A DNA stretch of 32,121 nt from positions 1 through 32,121 of the forward strand of contig JAJRVY010000160.1 in the NCBI GenBank assembly GCA_024277065.1. Direction: 5' to 3'. Source of the DNA: Planctomycetota bacterium (lineage in GTDB: Bacteria; Planctomycetota; JAJSAM01; JAJVHW01). Made by a program: the position numbers and the translations under genes. Numbering within the stretch: the first letter of the stretch is position 1; each line of letters begins with the position of its first letter. Of this stretch, positions 30,582 through 32,121 are shown in pieces. Below the pieces are notes generated by a model. It was not told where the DNA came from. It made no database searches and saw nothing but the letters and a program-made list of their open reading frames with translations.

Positions 30582-31382
30582 TCAGGCGCCCTTGAACTGC
30601 GCCTTCCGCTTCTCCAGGAAGGCCGCCGTGCCCTCGCGCATGTCGTCGGTGGAGAACGCCAGACCGAAGAGGTCCTGCTCCAGCCGCAGCCCGTCGTCGA
30701 GGCCCATGCCCGCGCCGTCCACGATCGCCTCGGTCGCCAGGCGCACGGCCACGGGGCCGCGCGACGCGATCTTGCGCGCCAGCTTCTCCGCCGCGGCGAG
30801 CAGTTAGCCGGCCGGCAGCACAGCGTGCACCAGCCCGTAGCGCTCGGCCGTGGCGGCGTCGATCATGTCGCCCGTGAGCGTCAGTGCCAGCGCCCGCCCC
30901 ATGCCGATGAGACGCGCCAGCCGCTGCGTGCCGCCGTAGCCCGGTATCAGGCCGAGCGTCACCTCGGGCAGCCCCATGCGCGCCGTCTCGGACGCCAGCC
31001 GCACGTGACAGGCGAGCGCCAGTTCCAGACCGCCACCCAGCGCGAAACCGTTGATCGCGGCCACCACCGGCTTGCCGCAGCGCTCGATCGTGCCGAAGAC
31101 GCCCTGCCCCTTGGCCGAGGCGGCCTTGGCCTGGATCGGCGTCATGGCGGCCAGCTCGGTGATGTCGGCGCCCGCCACGAAGGCCTTCTCGCCCTCGCCG
31201 GTGAGCACGGCGGCCTGGATCGTCGCGTCGTCCCGGATCGCCTCGAACGCCGTCTTCAGATCGTCGTGCGTGGCGTCGTTGAGTGCGTTCATCGCCGCCG
31301 GACGGCTCACCGTCACGAACGCGACGCCCTCACGCACCTCACAACGCACGTTCCGCAGCGAGTCGAGAGCGGCAGCGGTCAT
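30582..31382 (-). pseudogene. Enoyl-CoA hydratase/isomerase family protein with in-frame TAA (30804-30806, codon 193)
   Basis: [83 protein letters not shown][TAA]LLAAAEKLARKIASRGPVAVRLATEAIVDGAGMGLDDGLRLEQDLFGLAFSTDDMREGTAAFLEKRKAQFKGA*. The post-stop sequence is the expected crotonase C-terminus. Confidence 0.85.
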
Positions 31383-31660
31383 CGGGGTCCTCCGGCGGCA
31401 CTTCCCCGGCAACAGTGGGGGGAGAACCTCCGAACCTACCGCCCCGCGAGCCTCCCGGGCGAGCGAAACCGCCGCCCGCCGAGACTCCACGCCCCATCCC
31501 GGCCTCGAGCGTGCGACCTAGATCACAAGCGCCTCCGTGATCCGCCTCGAACGCTCAAACCGCCCGCGTCGCCGACTCCGAGGGTCCGCCGGGCGCCTCC
31601 CCGTGCTCCTGCCACGCCGCGAGGATCTCGCGGTTCATGCACACTTCGGCGCCCATCGCC

Positions 31661-31800
31661 TCACCGCACTTCTTGGACGGCCGCGGCCAGCAGGTGCACG
31701 CTCCCCATACTGCCCGAACCGAGCGCGCGCAGGAGCCGATGCGGCCCGATCTGCGTCGGCGCCGCGGCGTGCTCGATCCGCAGCACGTCATCAACGATGT
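31661..31800 (-). pseudogene. Possible remnant of a Ser/Thr protein kinase N-terminus (glycine-rich loop)
   Basis: DIVDDVLRIEHAAAPTQIGPHRLLRALGSGSMGSVHLLAAAVQEVR*: IGxxRLLRxLGxGxMGxVxL resembles kinase subdomain I, then terminates. Confidence 0.45.
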
Positions 31801-31814
31801 CCAGCGGCGACGCA

Positions 31815-31985
31815 ACGTGGACGCTCCTCGCGAGCGCCGTGGCGTCCGGCGCCGCCGGCGGGTCCGTGTACGACCTCCGCATCGTCCGCGCCGCGCGAGC
31901 CGCCGGCGCGACACGCCTGTTGCCCCTCAACCCCGCCGACTTCGATCGGCTGGCACTCGACGGCATCGAGATCGACGCGGTCTAG
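31815..31985 (+). pseudogene. C-terminal fragment of a PIN-domain (VapC-like) protein
   Basis: LLASAVASGAAGGSVYDLRIVRAARAAGATRLLPLNPADFDRLALDGIEIDAV*: PIN C-terminal pattern GGxVYDxxIVxAAxxAGATRLLxLNPxDFxRL; no recognisable N-terminus upstream. Confidence 0.6.
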
Positions 31986-32018
31986 CAGCCTGTCGGAGTA
32001 GTCCCGCGGACAACGTCA

Positions 32019-32112
32019 CGCGAGTTGTGATGGCTCCTGGCAGAGGGTGACAGAACGTCGTCCGCAGCGAGTGCGATCCGGCGCTGCCCGGCGATACTGC
32101 GCACAACTCGCG
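32019..32112. repeat. 11-bp perfect inverted repeat near the right edge
   Basis: CGCGAGTTGTG (32019-32029) / CACAACTCGCG (32102-32112), 72-nt spacer. Confidence 0.75.
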
Positions 32113-32121
32113 CGCCAGCAA

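Noticed and set aside
31521-31542. GATCAC-aagcgcctcc-GTGATC hairpin
   Set aside because: 6-bp stem in intergenic GC-rich DNA; not distinguishable from chance and no T-tract.

Overview
GC-rich bacterial chromosomal window, mostly housekeeping or accessory genes on the minus strand. Gene content and style suggest a Planctomycetota-like or similar diderm, but this is inference and was not tested. Recognisable genes: dgt, etfBA, an HD-GYP response regulator, lptB, an S41 peptidase, DoxX, an EVE-domain protein, an EptA-like phosphoethanolamine transferase, tRNA-Leu(GAG), a class I aminotransferase, an M50 protease, a swivel-first aconitase-family protein, a rhomboid protease, a LeuB/Icd-family dehydrogenase and an enoyl-CoA hydratase. 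The centre holds a tightly coupled MoxR/DUF58/DUF4129/DUF4350/SpoIIM/RDD membrane cluster flanked by three zinc-finger (B-box-like) membrane proteins. The most interesting items not explained by the gene track are: (i) a 165-bp MITE-like element (11602-11766) with 23-bp imperfect terminal inverted repeats and a TAA duplication, inserted exactly at the RDD stop codon and preserving it; (ii) a 273-bp region bounded by a perfect 19-bp inverted repeat (20987-21259) in the eptA leader, ending next to the Shine-Dalgarno sequence; (iii) three ORFs with in-frame premature stops (two consecutive TAGs near 8 kb, one TAA in the enoyl-CoA hydratase); (iv) kinase and PIN gene debris at the right edge. Coordinates and base-pairing were worked out by eye; no searches were run.
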